47,118 bases of DNA from an uncultured Lachnospiraceae bacterium (GTDB taxonomy: Bacteria > Bacillota > Clostridia > Lachnospirales > Lachnospiraceae): contig CAJUDM010000032.1 in NCBI GenBank assembly GCA_910584915.1, positions 1 through 47,118 of the forward strand. Reading direction: 5' to 3'. Each line of letters begins with the position of its first letter. Position 1 is the first letter of the stretch. A program made the position numbers and the translations under genes. Positions 1 to 9,219 of this stretch are shown piece by piece. The notes under the pieces are model-generated. The model saw only the letters and a list, made by a program, of their open reading frames with translations. It did not search any database and was not told the DNA's origin.

Positions 1-476
1 TCGCCCGCATCAGCGGGCATTCAAATCAGGATCGTGAAATTTTTAATTTCACGCTCTATATTATAGCAGAGAGCATTCTCTGTAACAAGAACAAAATCTT
101 CTTGAGTTAACCTGCCTGATATGCTACAAGCGGCAAACTCGGGTTGCAGCATATTGGACAGGAGAGTTCAATAAAAAGGTGTAAAACCTTTATTTTTCAA
201 AAGATTCTACACCTTTCGGGTACCCGTCAAATGAGCAAGCTCATTATATCATGTCTGCCGACATGATACGCTTCGCGATGCACACTCGCTTCGCTCGGCG
301 CCGATATAATATCTAATCAATATTATATCATAAAACTCGCAAACTCGCGCCTTCAGCGCTTTTTGCCCGATTTCATCGGGCGTTTACTCGTTAATAACCG
401 CAGAAAAACAAATGCCTGCTTCGCAGTCGCTTGTTTTTCTTATGCGGTTATTACAGCATATGCTCAACCTTCCTCC
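1..476. other. Gene-free, palindrome-dense region
   Basis: I see no convincing gene here. The stretch is packed with inverted repeats: 3-18 (6-bp stem), 33-53 (9-bp stem, 3-base loop), 67-82 (6 bp), 119-154 (7-bp outer stem), 175-216 (9-bp outer stem AAAGGTGTA/TACACCTTT), 247-268 (9 bp), 303-329 (10 bp), 365-381 (6 bp) and 393-452 (over 20 paired bases with one bulge). It lies downstream of the minus-strand sensor kinase gene, so the hairpins nearest 477 may end that transcript, but none is followed by a clean U-tract. The number of hairpins exceeds what one terminator needs. Confidence 0.75.
393..452. terminator. Large imperfect hairpin after the sensor kinase gene
   Basis: Positions 393-415 and 429-452 pair as a long inverted repeat (AATAACCGCA against TGCGGTTATT, plus a second block GAAAAACAA/TTGTTTTTC) with a 3-base bulge. 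A small CTGC/GCAG stem sits at the tip. It lies 25 bases past the stop of the minus-strand kinase gene. There is no U-run on either side, so it could be a processed 3' end, a weak terminator or one member of the hairpin array at this end. Confidence 0.4.
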
Positions 477-3098
477 TCACTTCGGAAAATGCAGCACCAC
501 CTTGAACAGATCTCCGTCCACCACGATCTCCAGCTTCCCGTACATCAGCTCCATCAGGCTTCCCGCGATGGAAAGTCCGAGTCCGCTGCCGTCGGTATGC
601 CTTGAGGCGTCCCCTCTGACAAACCGCTCCATCAGCGCATCTCCGGAAATATTCAGCTCATACCGGGAAATATTCTTAAACGAGATCACCGCCTCTTTCT
701 CCCTGTCGTCCAGATCGATATACACCCTCGTATCCGGCTGCGCGTACTTACAGATATTCTGCACCAGATTTTCCACCACCCGCCACAGATGTCTCCCATC
801 CGCATTCACAAAAACTTCCATCTCCGGCTTATGCATCACCACATGAAGCCCAGCCGCAGTGATCTTTTCCTCGAACTCTCCCACCGTCTGCGTCAGAAAC
901 ACCCCCAGTTCCAGCTTTTCAAGCTGCACCGGCAGGCTGCCCGTGGACGCCTTGGACGCCTCGATCAGGTCCTCTGTCAGCTTTTTCAGCCTCGCGCTCT
1001 GACGGTTTAACACTTCCAGATACTCCTTCGCCTTCTCATTGTCAATCTGCTCCTTCTGCAGCAGATCCACATAGTTGATGATAGAAGTCAGCGGCGTCTT
1101 GATATCGTGGGACACATTGGTGATCAGTTCCGTCCGGAAATGCTCGCTCTGCATGCGCTTCTCCACCGCCAGGGATATCCCGTCATGGATGGAATTTAAC
1201 GCATCCCCGTGCTTTTTGAACTCCCAGAACATCTTTTCCGTGTTGATCTTCTCCTGCAGGTCTCCGTCCGCCAGCTTTTTCGCCCCTTCCTTCAGCTTAT
1301 TCACCTGTACAATGCCAACCCAGATCAGCACCAGAGTCGACCCGCGATATAAGAACCAGATGCACAGTTCCATCTCCGGGCTGAAAGCTGTCAGCGCTAT
1401 CCCGAAGCACTCTAGCAGGCTGATGCCGCCCAGGATCAGGACCGACTTCCACAAAAGAGACAGGTTCTCCCGGAAAAACCCGACTGCCTTCTTTACAAAC
1501 CCGCTCACTTTGCGCCAGATCCACGCAAGACACTTATAGATCAGCATGCCGCGCCACCATTTGCCCAGCTTGACACGAACCACAAAATCAACCAGCCAGA
1601 TAAAACTTATGAGATAACAGCCAACGCAGCAGATGACCGCCAGTGCAACATTCCCGGGACTCAGCCACCTGGTAACTTCCGCTGCCGCCACTATCAATCC
1701 CATACCCAGTAAAAAAATCAGAGCCGTCTCCACATCAAGCGGTATCCTCTGCCAGAACCCCGGCCTTACCGCATCCACCCAGCGCTGCCCGGCTCCCGCA
1801 GACCCGGTCTCATCCACTTCCGCAAACCCGGTCTCACCCGTTTCATCCTCTTCTCCCGCTTCGCCGCTCCACGCAAAGCCTTTTTCGCTCATCGCCTGAC
1901 TCTCCGCAGCCTCATAGCCTCCCTTATGCCCCGCCATGATCAACACGAGCACAGTAGATACCGCCCACAGGATCAGGGAGACAACCAGCACTGCGATCGC
2001 TCCATACCGCCATGCATACGCATAATTCAACACGGACGTGATCTGCTCAAATAAATCCCCCTCCAACAGTCCATCCTGAATACCGGTTCTCACAAGCGGC
2101 TCCCGCACCTGGGAGATCACCCAGTAGCGCTCCGTTCCATTGTCCTTCGCTTCGACAGACTCTTCTGTCTCCTCCGCTCTGACCTGCAATACCTCGCTTC
2201 CGTCACTGTAGGAGTAAAAACGGTCCGCAATGGGCTTTTCATGAAACTCCCCGAGTTCCGTGTTTTCATCCTCCACAAACCGGATATCCGTATGCGAAAG
2301 TTCCACCCCGTCCAATGTGATCGTATTCCAGGTCTCCCAGGATTTTCCCGATAAATCATCAAACGCATTGAAGGTTAAATAGTAATCATTCACCACACAT
2401 TCTTCCCGGTTCAGATTGTAATAGGCGCCCTGCCCGGAGTCAAACTTGAATTTCATCTTCATGTCGCTGTTTCCGACAAACAACTCCACTTCATCCACCC
2501 GGTAGCATTCATCCCTTGTCTCATAATAGAATATACCGTCAGACACATTGTAGTAATAACCGATGATCGGCACTTCCTCCGTTACCACATAAGACGCATT
2601 TTCTTCCGTGTATTCCACGTCATATGTGTTGGCATACCCGAACAGACTTCTGTCCCAACTGTAACGGGTTCCATTTCCGATCTCAAATTCCTCCACCCGC
2701 ACTTCCTCTTTCTCTATCGCATCCGCAGCAGGCATCGTATCAAAGTTATAATACTCATAGCTTGCAGGATCTGAAATCTTTTTTATCTCGCCGATCTCCG
2801 TGATCCCTTCGGCTCCCAGGTCCTCATCCCTGATAATACCGTATCTGAAATTTGTCTTATTTAACTCCTCCTGCATCAGAGGAGACTCCCTGTTTGCCAT
2901 CGCCATCACCGCGTAGATCCCGCTGTATCTCTCATAGTGATTCTCCAGGCACTCTTCCCTGGAGTATTCGTACGCTCCCAGACTCCCGATCAAGATAACC
3001 GCCGCCGCGCCGAAAAACACCACTGCCGCCATCACCAAAGAAAGGACCGTCAGAGCAATCTTCAACCCTCTGTTGCTTTTCCATTTATTTTTATTCAT
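477..3098 (-). CDS. Sensor histidine kinase, multi-pass membrane
   Basis: Predicted membrane sensor kinase of a two-component system. I start it at the ATG at 3098, three codons inside a possible GTG start at 3107, because AGAGG lies 8 bases before that ATG; this gives 873 residues. A hydrophobic segment near residues 13-40 is followed by an extracytoplasmic region of about 320 residues and a second segment near 373-398. Then come a Glu/Gly-rich acidic linker and at least three more hydrophobic segments (about 460-600). The kinase core has a HAMP-like stretch (KLADGDL), the H-box SHDIKTPLTS with the phosphorylated His near residue 667 counted from the GTG, an N-box (VQNICKYA) and a G-box (DGSGLGLSIA). 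It follows the response regulator gene by about 240 bases and is its likely partner. The stimulus is unknown. Confidence 0.93.
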   Translation of the reverse strand: MNKNKWKSNRGLKIALTVLSLVMAAVVFFGAAAVILIGSLGAYEYSREECLENHYERYSGIYAVMAMANRESPLMQEELNKTNFRYGIIRDEDLGAEGITEIGEIKKISDPASYEYYNFDTMPAADAIEKEEVRVEEFEIGNGTRYSWDRSLFGYANTYDVEYTEENASYVVTEEVPIIGYYYNVSDGIFYYETRDECYRVDEVELFVGNSDMKMKFKFDSGQGAYYNLNREECVVNDYYLTFNAFDDLSGKSWETWNTITLDGVELSHTDIRFVEDENTELGEFHEKPIADRFYSYSDGSEVLQVRAEETEESVEAKDNGTERYWVISQVREPLVRTGIQDGLLEGDLFEQITSVLNYAYAWRYGAIAVLVVSLILWAVSTVLVLIMAGHKGGYEAAESQAMSEKGFAWSGEAGEEDETGETGFAEVDETGSAGAGQRWVDAVRPGFWQRIPLDVETALIFLLGMGLIVAAAEVTRWLSPGNVALAVICCVGCYLISFIWLVDFVVRVKLGKWWRGMLIYKCLAWIWRKVSGFVKKAVGFFRENLSLLWKSVLILGGISLLECFGIALTAFSPEMELCIWFLYRGSTLVLIWVGIVQVNKLKEGAKKLADGDLQEKINTEKMFWEFKKHGDALNSIHDGISLAVEKRMQSEHFRTELITNVSHDIKTPLTSIINYVDLLQKEQIDNEKAKEYLEVLNRQSARLKKLTEDLIEASKASTGSLPVQLEKLELGVFLTQTVGEFEEKITAAGLHVVMHKPEMEVFVNADGRHLWRVVENLVQNICKYAQPDTRVYIDLDDREKEAVISFKNISRYELNISGDALMERFVRGDASRHTDGSGLGLSIAGSLMELMYGKLEIVVDGDLFKVVLHFPK

Positions 3099-3341
3099 GC
3101 CATACACCTCTGCGCCCGCCGGGCACAGCTCTCTCTTTCCATGTCAATATTATCTGCACCGTTTCAGGATCATCTGTAAACAGTATTCCAAAAAACTCCT
3201 TCTCGACTGCCCCTCTCCGAGACCATCACAGGCCATCGCCCGTAAACGGCGCCCCAAAGCTCCTTCATACATTCCGCTCTCCAACACCTTAGACAGACAC
3301 CCAGTCAGGCCTCGCCTGTGAAGGCTGCCTTCATCCGCACC

Positions 3342-4043
3342 TCACCGCCGACCGCCGGGTACTTCCAGCTTATAGCCGTGCCCCCAGACAACTTTCAGAT
3401 ACCTCGGCTCCGCCGGATTGATCTCCAGTTTCTCCCTCAGATGCCTGATATGCACCGCCACCGTATTCTCCGTCCCGTAAGGATTATCCTTCCAGACCTC
3501 GCTGTAAATCTGCGCCGGAGAAAAAACTTCCCCCGGATGCTGCATAAACAGCTTCAAAATGTCAAACTCCGTGGGCGTCAGCGGCACCTTCTCTCCATCC
3601 AGCATAACCTCTTTTGCCTTATCGTCCAGCTCGATACCGCCTATGATAAGATTTTCCGGCTTCGGCACACTGCCGCCCAGCATCATATACCTGCGAAGCT
3701 GGGACTTCACCCTGGCCAACAGTTCCACCGGCTGAAAAGGCTTTGTCACATAATCGTCCGCTCCCACGGTGAGCCCCAGGACCTTATCCGCATCCTCCCC
3801 CTTCGCCGTCAACATGATGATCGGCACGTTGGAGATCTCCCGGATCTTTGCCATCGCCGTGATGCCGTCCATCTCCGGCATCATGATATCCAGAAGGACA
3901 AGATGTACCTCCTCCCTCTCTATGGCGGCAACCGCCTCCTTACCGTTTTCCGCCGTCAAAACCGTATATCCCTCACCGCCCAGATAAATCTGCAGCGCCG
4001 CGACAATATCCTTCTCGTCATCACATACCAGTATGTTCGCCAT
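3342..4043 (-). CDS. OmpR/PhoB-family response regulator
   Basis: Two-domain transcriptional regulator, 233 residues from the ATG at 4043. A TTG at 4049 is possible, but AGGGG lies 8 bases before the ATG and only 2 bases before the TTG. The receiver domain shows the acidic pocket CDDEKD, the phosphoacceptor Asp in LVLLDIMMPEMDG (about residue 52), the Thr in IIMLTAKG and the Lys in DDYVTKPF. The C-terminal winged helix ends with the usual TVAVHIRHLREKLE and VWGHGYKLE signatures. It is transcribed ahead of the sensor kinase and should be phosphorylated by it. No target site is obvious. It may or may not control the glycan genes that end just upstream. Confidence 0.95.
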   Translation of the reverse strand: MANILVCDDEKDIVAALQIYLGGEGYTVLTAENGKEAVAAIEREEVHLVLLDIMMPEMDGITAMAKIREISNVPIIMLTAKGEDADKVLGLTVGADDYVTKPFQPVELLARVKSQLRRYMMLGGSVPKPENLIIGGIELDDKAKEVMLDGEKVPLTPTEFDILKLFMQHPGEVFSPAQIYSEVWKDNPYGTENTVAVHIRHLREKLEINPAEPRYLKVVWGHGYKLEVPGGRR

Positions 4044-4100
4044 TTTCAAGTCCCCTCATCTTTTCAGTCATTTACATGCAACAGTTCAGTCACAATGTCA

Positions 4101-4122
4101 TCCTCTGCAAATGTGCAGAGGA
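4101..4122. other. Perfect 9-bp hairpin in the regulator 5' leader
   Basis: TCCTCTGCA and TGCAGAGGA form a 9-bp stem with a 4-base loop, about 58 bases before the response regulator start. There is no U-run on either strand. It could be an operator or leader structure for the two-component operon, but I cannot assign a role. Confidence 0.45.
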
Positions 4123-4270
4123 CACAGACTGCACCGCTCCTGCACACAAAAAAGCTCCGCTGCCTGTGCTATATCAATTATCGGTACCGTTAATCGTATA
4201 TACACATTGTAGCGGAACTTTTATGAATAATAAACGGGGGAAATTATTAAAAATTGTTTAAGATGGTGTT

Positions 4271-5209
4271 TTATTCCTCTATCGCTCCCCCAAAATATTT
4301 CCCGATCTCTGCAATAAACGCCAGCACATCCCGTTTCATCACATCGGGAAATGCGCTGAGAACCGGCGCTGTCTCAAAACTCAGCACTTTGTCATAGTTT
4401 ATATTTTTCAATCCTCTGATAAATCCGTCCCAGTCTGTAGAAGCCTTATTCTCTCTTGTTTTTGTAAAAGTAAACGGAATCTGATGCAGATCCATCACCC
4501 CGTCATTATCATGGATATGTAATACTTTCAGCCTGAAGCCCAGCCCTGTTATGAATTTCTCCATATTTAACCCCACCAGGTTGGCATGTCCGGTGTCAAG
4601 GCAGAACCCCAGCACCTCCGCACGGTATTTCTCATTGATCCGGTCAATACGCTCTGCGGCTTTTCCCGCATCACAGCAGGGTCCCTCCACAAGGTGTCCC
4701 CCCACCCCATCATAAAGATTTTCAATACAGATCGTTACACCCGCCTCTTTCGCGTAAGGTACAATGGAATCGATAAATTTCTCCGTCTGCGCCCACTCTT
4801 TTTCCTCCGAACCGAGAAACCGCGCCAGTTTAAAACCGTGTATCACAATATAGGGACACTCCAGATATGCGCACAGAGCCATACTCTTTGGCGCCACCTC
4901 CCGCCACAGATAATCATTCAACTCTCTGCTTCCGTTCGGCACATAGATCGGATAAGGCATATGCATCTGCTGTATCCGGATACCCGCCGCCTGCGCTCCT
5001 CTCTTATGGGGTTCAAAAAAACCTTCCAGCTCATCTATGGAACGGTCAAAAAATGTATTCAGTTCAGAGTGGTAAATATCTCTGTTTTTCAGATAATCAT
5101 TCAGCGAAAAATCGGCACAGGAAAATCCCGCCTGTGCCAACATCGCAAATCCTTCCTCAGGATGTATGTCATTTACCACATTTTTTGTCTGTACGCTCAA
5201 TGGAAGCAT
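4271..5209 (-). CDS. Xylose-isomerase-like TIM-barrel sugar isomerase/epimerase
   Basis: Member of the sugar phosphate isomerase/epimerase superfamily (AP_endonuc_2/xylose isomerase-like TIM barrel), 312 residues, a normal length. The frame stays open up to 5431, but I start at the ATG at 5209 because AGGAGA lies four bases upstream and the added N-terminus would be encoded by a 23-bp minisatellite. Probable metal ligands are present: Glu in CIENLYD, Asp and His in CLDTGHAN, His in HIHDNDG and Glu in LSFET. It is the last gene of the long glycan operon and a paralog of the next upstream gene, which has lost these residues. Predicted to interconvert a keto or aldo sugar; the substrate cannot be told. 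Confidence 0.82.
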   Translation of the reverse strand: MLPLSVQTKNVVNDIHPEEGFAMLAQAGFSCADFSLNDYLKNRDIYHSELNTFFDRSIDELEGFFEPHKRGAQAAGIRIQQMHMPYPIYVPNGSRELNDYLWREVAPKSMALCAYLECPYIVIHGFKLARFLGSEEKEWAQTEKFIDSIVPYAKEAGVTICIENLYDGVGGHLVEGPCCDAGKAAERIDRINEKYRAEVLGFCLDTGHANLVGLNMEKFITGLGFRLKVLHIHDNDGVMDLHQIPFTFTKTRENKASTDWDGFIRGLKNINYDKVLSFETAPVLSAFPDVMKRDVLAFIAEIGKYFGGAIEE

Positions 5210-5334
5210 AATCTCTCCTTTTATCCCGCAGGCATGTCCATAGCTTTCGATGTCCGGCATGCTTCCGCCCGCAGTATACTCTCGTTCACAGTATACTCGC
5301 TCTGTATCGATCTGTGTTTCTATCGCATCCCCGG

Positions 5335-5449
5335 CATATCTGCCGATATAGCCCTGACATATCTGCTGCCATAGCGCTGACACATCTGCCGGCATAGCCC
5401 TGGCACGCCTACTGGCATAGCTCTGACACATCTGCTGACACAGCTTCTA
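5335..5449. repeat. 23-bp minisatellite, five imperfect units
   Basis: Five adjacent units start at 5335, 5358, 5381, 5404 and 5427. Each is close to CACATCTGCYGGCATAGC followed by YCTGA. The last unit ends inside the stop codon of the upstream gene, so the array fills part of the spacer between the two TIM-barrel genes. The period is not a multiple of three, and the array lies upstream of the well-supported start at 5209, so it is probably non-coding and able to vary in copy number. Confidence 0.85.
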
Positions 5450-6703
5450 TATCCGGTCAAAATAGAAATCCGGCATATACTCATCATTGAAAAACTCTAC
5501 CGGGTTGCTGAGCCCCATATTTCTGATCTGTTCCTCTATCTCCCGGTAATAAATATTGCAGATAAAGACCGCGCAATCCGCCGGCAACTCTTTCAGGCAC
5601 TCCGGATCTCTCACTTTCAACCCGCAAAACTCGCTTTCCCAGAGCGCCCTGTTATTATCGCAGGTAAACAGGGGCGGATATTTCTCCCCGTAGCATTTCA
5701 TATAATTCCGGCACATATTCCCCGCCCCGAACAGCACTCTGGCAGGATATTTCCGCAGAAGATTCTCGATCTCGATCTGCCACTTGAAATAGTCCGCCAC
5801 GGACTTTGCCATCCTGACAAGTTCCGGGCGCAGGATCGGCGAAAACACTGCGGCTGTATCCCTGAAATCCATGATCAGCTCCCCGTCAAATCCCGATCCG
5901 CGCAGCCCTCTGATCAAGTTCAGCCAGTCCGTCTGCGGCTGCCCCTGCCTCACACAGGTAAACGGCAGCAGGGAGCTCTCGTTCGCACCGTCACAGTCCC
6001 GCAGTATCACTGCCTTTATCCTCTCTCCCAGAGCGAACACAAGATCGTACATATTCTGGCCGCAGAGATTGCAGGCGCCCGCGTCCACGCAAAATCCGAA
6101 ACGCTCCTCCCCCGCTTCCCTGTTCAAAGTATCCACCCACTCCGCCGCCTCAATGCCGCTCGAGCAGACGCCCCGCACCAGATGCCCGTTCACGTCCCTG
6201 CACTGGTTTTCCAGAAGGATCCTCACGTCATTCTTCTTCGCCTCTCCCGCCAGCCTCAGATAATACCTTCTGTTTACCTCCCACAGTTCCTTGTCGGGTA
6301 CGCCGGCAAAAAGCGGCCTGACGATCAGATTTCTGCATCCGATCCGCCCGCACGCCCTTATACTCTCCTCTGTCAGTCTCTCAAGCAGTCCGCTTAAATC
6401 GACTCGCTTTGTATCCCGCCGCAGGTATGGCGCGGTTGCAGCAGAAAAATGCACTGCCTTTTCCATCATCTGATAGAGCACCGCTTTCATGCTGTCCGGC
6501 AATTCCTCAGGATGCTCCGATATCAGGATCTCATCCTTCTTCCGCTTCCTGCCCGTTTTCCCCAGATCCTCAAGCTCCCCCGGAGAACAGAACATCGATA
6601 TGTCCAACATGACATTCTCAAACCCTGCCCTGATGATATCGCGGCTTCCCTGCCCCGGATGCTTCCTGTCAACAATTCCCGAAAGTGTACAGCTGATATT
6701 CAA
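5447..6703 (-). CDS. TIM-barrel isomerase-like protein (probably inactive) fused to Rossmann module
   Basis: About 418 residues. I favour the TTG start at 6703: GAGGAG lies about 8 bases upstream, and from there the N-terminus aligns with the paralog next door. An ATG at 6724 has no ribosome binding site. Residues 1 to about 305 are a xylose-isomerase-like TIM barrel, but the ligand positions of the paralog are changed: CLDTGH becomes CVDAGA, HIHDND becomes ILRDCD and SFET becomes DFRD. Only the Glu in LLENQ is kept, so metal catalysis is doubtful. The last ~105 residues are the Rossmann-like module shared with 12 neighbours (VLFGAGN, TCDNNRALW, FICNIYYREIEEQIRNMG). Its role may be binding or scaffolding rather than isomerisation. 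Confidence 0.82.
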   Translation of the reverse strand: MNISCTLSGIVDRKHPGQGSRDIIRAGFENVMLDISMFCSPGELEDLGKTGRKRKKDEILISEHPEELPDSMKAVLYQMMEKAVHFSAATAPYLRRDTKRVDLSGLLERLTEESIRACGRIGCRNLIVRPLFAGVPDKELWEVNRRYYLRLAGEAKKNDVRILLENQCRDVNGHLVRGVCSSGIEAAEWVDTLNREAGEERFGFCVDAGACNLCGQNMYDLVFALGERIKAVILRDCDGANESSLLPFTCVRQGQPQTDWLNLIRGLRGSGFDGELIMDFRDTAAVFSPILRPELVRMAKSVADYFKWQIEIENLLRKYPARVLFGAGNMCRNYMKCYGEKYPPLFTCDNNRALWESEFCGLKVRDPECLKELPADCAVFICNIYYREIEEQIRNMGLSNPVEFFNDEYMPDFYFDRI

Positions 6704-6886
6704 TATACTGCTCCTCTTCCTCATTCATTAAATAAATTTATTTAACAATAATCGTTATAAATATAGTGGCAAAGTTACCCTCATGTACCGGCTTAACTCA
6801 AATTTCTTTAACCGCCAGAAAAGATAAAACCTGCCGGACTGATAATTGAACGAAACTGTCCATAACTATAACATGCTGCTCGATCC

Positions 6887-9184
6887 TCACATCAGCTTCC
6901 GCTCGATCAGTCTCTTGATCTGGCTGGAGCTTGTACTCTCCGTGTAAGGGAAAAATACCATCTCCGCCCCGTGTTTTTCCAGAAACTCTTTTTCATTCAG
7001 CCAGTCCGGATCATCCACATAGTCGCTGCCCGAAAACTGACAGTCAAAATGATGCAGACGCCAGGCGTCTCTCGTTCCGCCGAAATTGAACGGGATCTCC
7101 ACCACCTCATCCACGTACCGGCAGGAGCGCACCATCTCCGCCCGCTCCTCATAGGGAATGAACGGCTCCACCTCCTTGTACTTTCGGACTCCCTCATCCG
7201 TGACGACTCCGACGATCAGATACTCACACTGCTCCTTCGCTCTCTTGAACATATTTAAATGCCCGACATGGAAAAGGTCAAACACGCCGGCTATGTACCC
7301 CGTATGATACTTTTTCCGCACAGCCACCTGCGCGGTCTCAGATCCTGCCGGATTCTGTGACTGCATGATCGGCTTCCGCTTTCTGGGATAATCTTTGCCG
7401 GAATCAAAAATACTGTATTCCCGCACCCCCATATCGTCCAACTGCCTCATGACAGACAGATAATTCTTGATGCAGATCAGCACTTTGTATTCCCCGCTCT
7501 GCAGCTCGTTGAGCAGCTTTGGCGGATGGATCGTGATCCCCTCTATCTCCTGCCCCCACTTCTGTTCATTGTTATCAACAATCGCATAGACGGGGTAATC
7601 CTGCCCGTACAGGGCGAGAAACCTTTTTGTAAAATTGCCGGAGCCAAACAGGATCAGCTTCCGCGTATCCGCATTGCGGAAGATATCCACAAACAGACGC
7701 TGATATTCGTCGGAAGAATAATTCATCCTCTGGCGGTTGGCATTCAGAGTCTCACCGTCGCATCTGTATCTCTCATGGTACTTTCTGAGTTCCTTCTCCT
7801 TTCTGAGTTCCCCCAGAAACTCCCACTCCATTTTTCTCCACCGCTCCAGATGCTTTGTCAGGCCGTATCTCTCAAACAAAGTATTTATCGGGAGAATCTT
7901 TTCCAGCTCCACATTGCCCGCATAAAATGTGGCGATCATTCTGGTGATGATCGCATTCGCCGGATAATTCTCCTCGCAGAACTCCTGATCATAAAAGACA
8001 AATGTCCCATCTCTGTAAAAGCTGTTCAGGGGAACCATATCCAGATACCCCCTGCGAAGTATCGCTCCTTCGCCGTCCCCTCTGTCCGGCTCTGCGATAT
8101 CCGACGAATGCAGGATCAGGTCGCGGAAATGATCCATCTCCCGCAGGAAACACTCCACATCCGTCTGCAGAAGCTTTTTCAGATGTACCTGTCCCACCTC
8201 CGCGTCGACATAGGGCGTCACGCATGCGCCCTGCTCCATTTTTGTCTCCAGCACGGCAATGCCGTGCTCCGCCAGATCACGGCTGTTTGAGACAAGTTTT
8301 TCCAGGCGTTCCTCCCCCTCCGGATATGCCGCCCTCTTCTCCACAATTCCCGAGCGATGTATCACTGTATAGACAGCCTTTTCCCTGCCCCTCTCCGTCG
8401 AACAGGTGACATGCAGCACGTCGCTCGCCCTGTCCGCAGGCGCACACTCTATCAGCCAGGCGTTCGCCATACTGTGGAATATACCGTTTTCGATCAGGCT
8501 CCCATAGAGGGATGCCTCCTCCAGAAATACCGTATCCGGGTAATTGTATGTCGAAAACACTCTGGTCGCCAGATCCTCATTCGGAAGATAATCCTCCGCA
8601 TAGATCAGGCACGGATTCTGCAGATCCGGGAGGATTGAGAAAAAGCGATGATCCCGCCAGCCCGCCTCCGTCAGCATATCCCTCAGCTCGCTTCGGCTGT
8701 AACACCTCCCCGCAAATTCGTCCTCCTTTTTGGCATACGCTCTGCGGTACCCTTCCACGCCGTCGAAATTCCGCCCCGTGTAGGGGTCCCTGTCCCCGCA
8801 GAAATAGCGGATGCCGAGACGGTTGTTCATCCCCAGAAGAAGTGTGCCATCCTCCTTTAAAAGCCTGCGCCAGCCGCGCAGATATTTTTCGGTATGCTCA
8901 CAGTATTCCAGATCCTCGACAGCGATGAGGTAATCAAAACTGCCCTCATGTTCCCGCTGCCAGTTTTCCTCGCAGGACCGGGAGATGGAGACGCACTGTA
9001 ATTCTGCCGGCAGATTCTTTAACATCTCCCAGAGTGGGTCTTCTATGTTTTTGATATAGAGGATTTTGCTGCCTTCTTTAAAGTGGTACCATTGCAGTAA
9101 ACCCTGTCTTATCCCTTTTACTATGTCTTTCTCCGTCTCCATCTTCCATATCCTCATCCGATTTTGATCCGCTTTATCTGCCAT
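6887..9184 (-). CDS. Three-part fusion: methyltransferase-like, Rossmann module, cytidylyltransferase
   Basis: Up to 765 residues. An ATG at residue 15 has a better AGGA site than the first ATG, so the start is uncertain. Residues 1 to about 205 look like a class I methyltransferase-like domain (FDYLIAVEDLEYCEH, LKEDGTLLLGMNNR). Residues 205-500 I cannot assign. Residues 504-600 are the shared Rossmann module (LILFGSGN, IVDNNEQKWG, MRQLDDMGV). Residues 626-765 are a TagD-type cytidylyltransferase with GVFDLFHVGHLNMFKRAKE (HxGH signature) and a C-terminal TSSSQIK resembling the ISTT motif. Such domains make CDP-glycerol, CDP-ethanolamine or CDP-polyols from CTP and a phosphate ester. It sits mid-operon, 35 bases from the upstream gene. 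Confidence 0.82.
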   Translation of the reverse strand: MADKADQNRMRIWKMETEKDIVKGIRQGLLQWYHFKEGSKILYIKNIEDPLWEMLKNLPAELQCVSISRSCEENWQREHEGSFDYLIAVEDLEYCEHTEKYLRGWRRLLKEDGTLLLGMNNRLGIRYFCGDRDPYTGRNFDGVEGYRRAYAKKEDEFAGRCYSRSELRDMLTEAGWRDHRFFSILPDLQNPCLIYAEDYLPNEDLATRVFSTYNYPDTVFLEEASLYGSLIENGIFHSMANAWLIECAPADRASDVLHVTCSTERGREKAVYTVIHRSGIVEKRAAYPEGEERLEKLVSNSRDLAEHGIAVLETKMEQGACVTPYVDAEVGQVHLKKLLQTDVECFLREMDHFRDLILHSSDIAEPDRGDGEGAILRRGYLDMVPLNSFYRDGTFVFYDQEFCEENYPANAIITRMIATFYAGNVELEKILPINTLFERYGLTKHLERWRKMEWEFLGELRKEKELRKYHERYRCDGETLNANRQRMNYSSDEYQRLFVDIFRNADTRKLILFGSGNFTKRFLALYGQDYPVYAIVDNNEQKWGQEIEGITIHPPKLLNELQSGEYKVLICIKNYLSVMRQLDDMGVREYSIFDSGKDYPRKRKPIMQSQNPAGSETAQVAVRKKYHTGYIAGVFDLFHVGHLNMFKRAKEQCEYLIVGVVTDEGVRKYKEVEPFIPYEERAEMVRSCRYVDEVVEIPFNFGGTRDAWRLHHFDCQFSGSDYVDDPDWLNEKEFLEKHGAEMVFFPYTESTSSSQIKRLIERKLM

Positions 9185-9219
9185 AAAATATACTGTTAGT
9201 AATATTAAAATTTCTCGAG

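Noticed and set aside
3318..4193. 291-codon plus-strand ORF
   Set aside because: It lies antisense to the response regulator gene, which has full family motifs; the plus-strand peptide is Arg/His/Pro-rich without motifs.
4586..5374. 262-codon plus-strand ORF
   Set aside because: It lies antisense to the TIM-barrel gene and runs through the minisatellite.
5210..5431. N-terminal extension of the TIM-barrel gene
   Set aside because: It would be translated from the 23-bp repeat; the strong ribosome site at 5209 gives a normal family length.
5335..5449. Possible CRISPR array
   Set aside because: Units are contiguous, with no unique spacers between them.
7526..8290. 254-codon plus-strand ORF
   Set aside because: It is antisense to the three-part fusion gene, with no recognisable motif or ribosome binding site.
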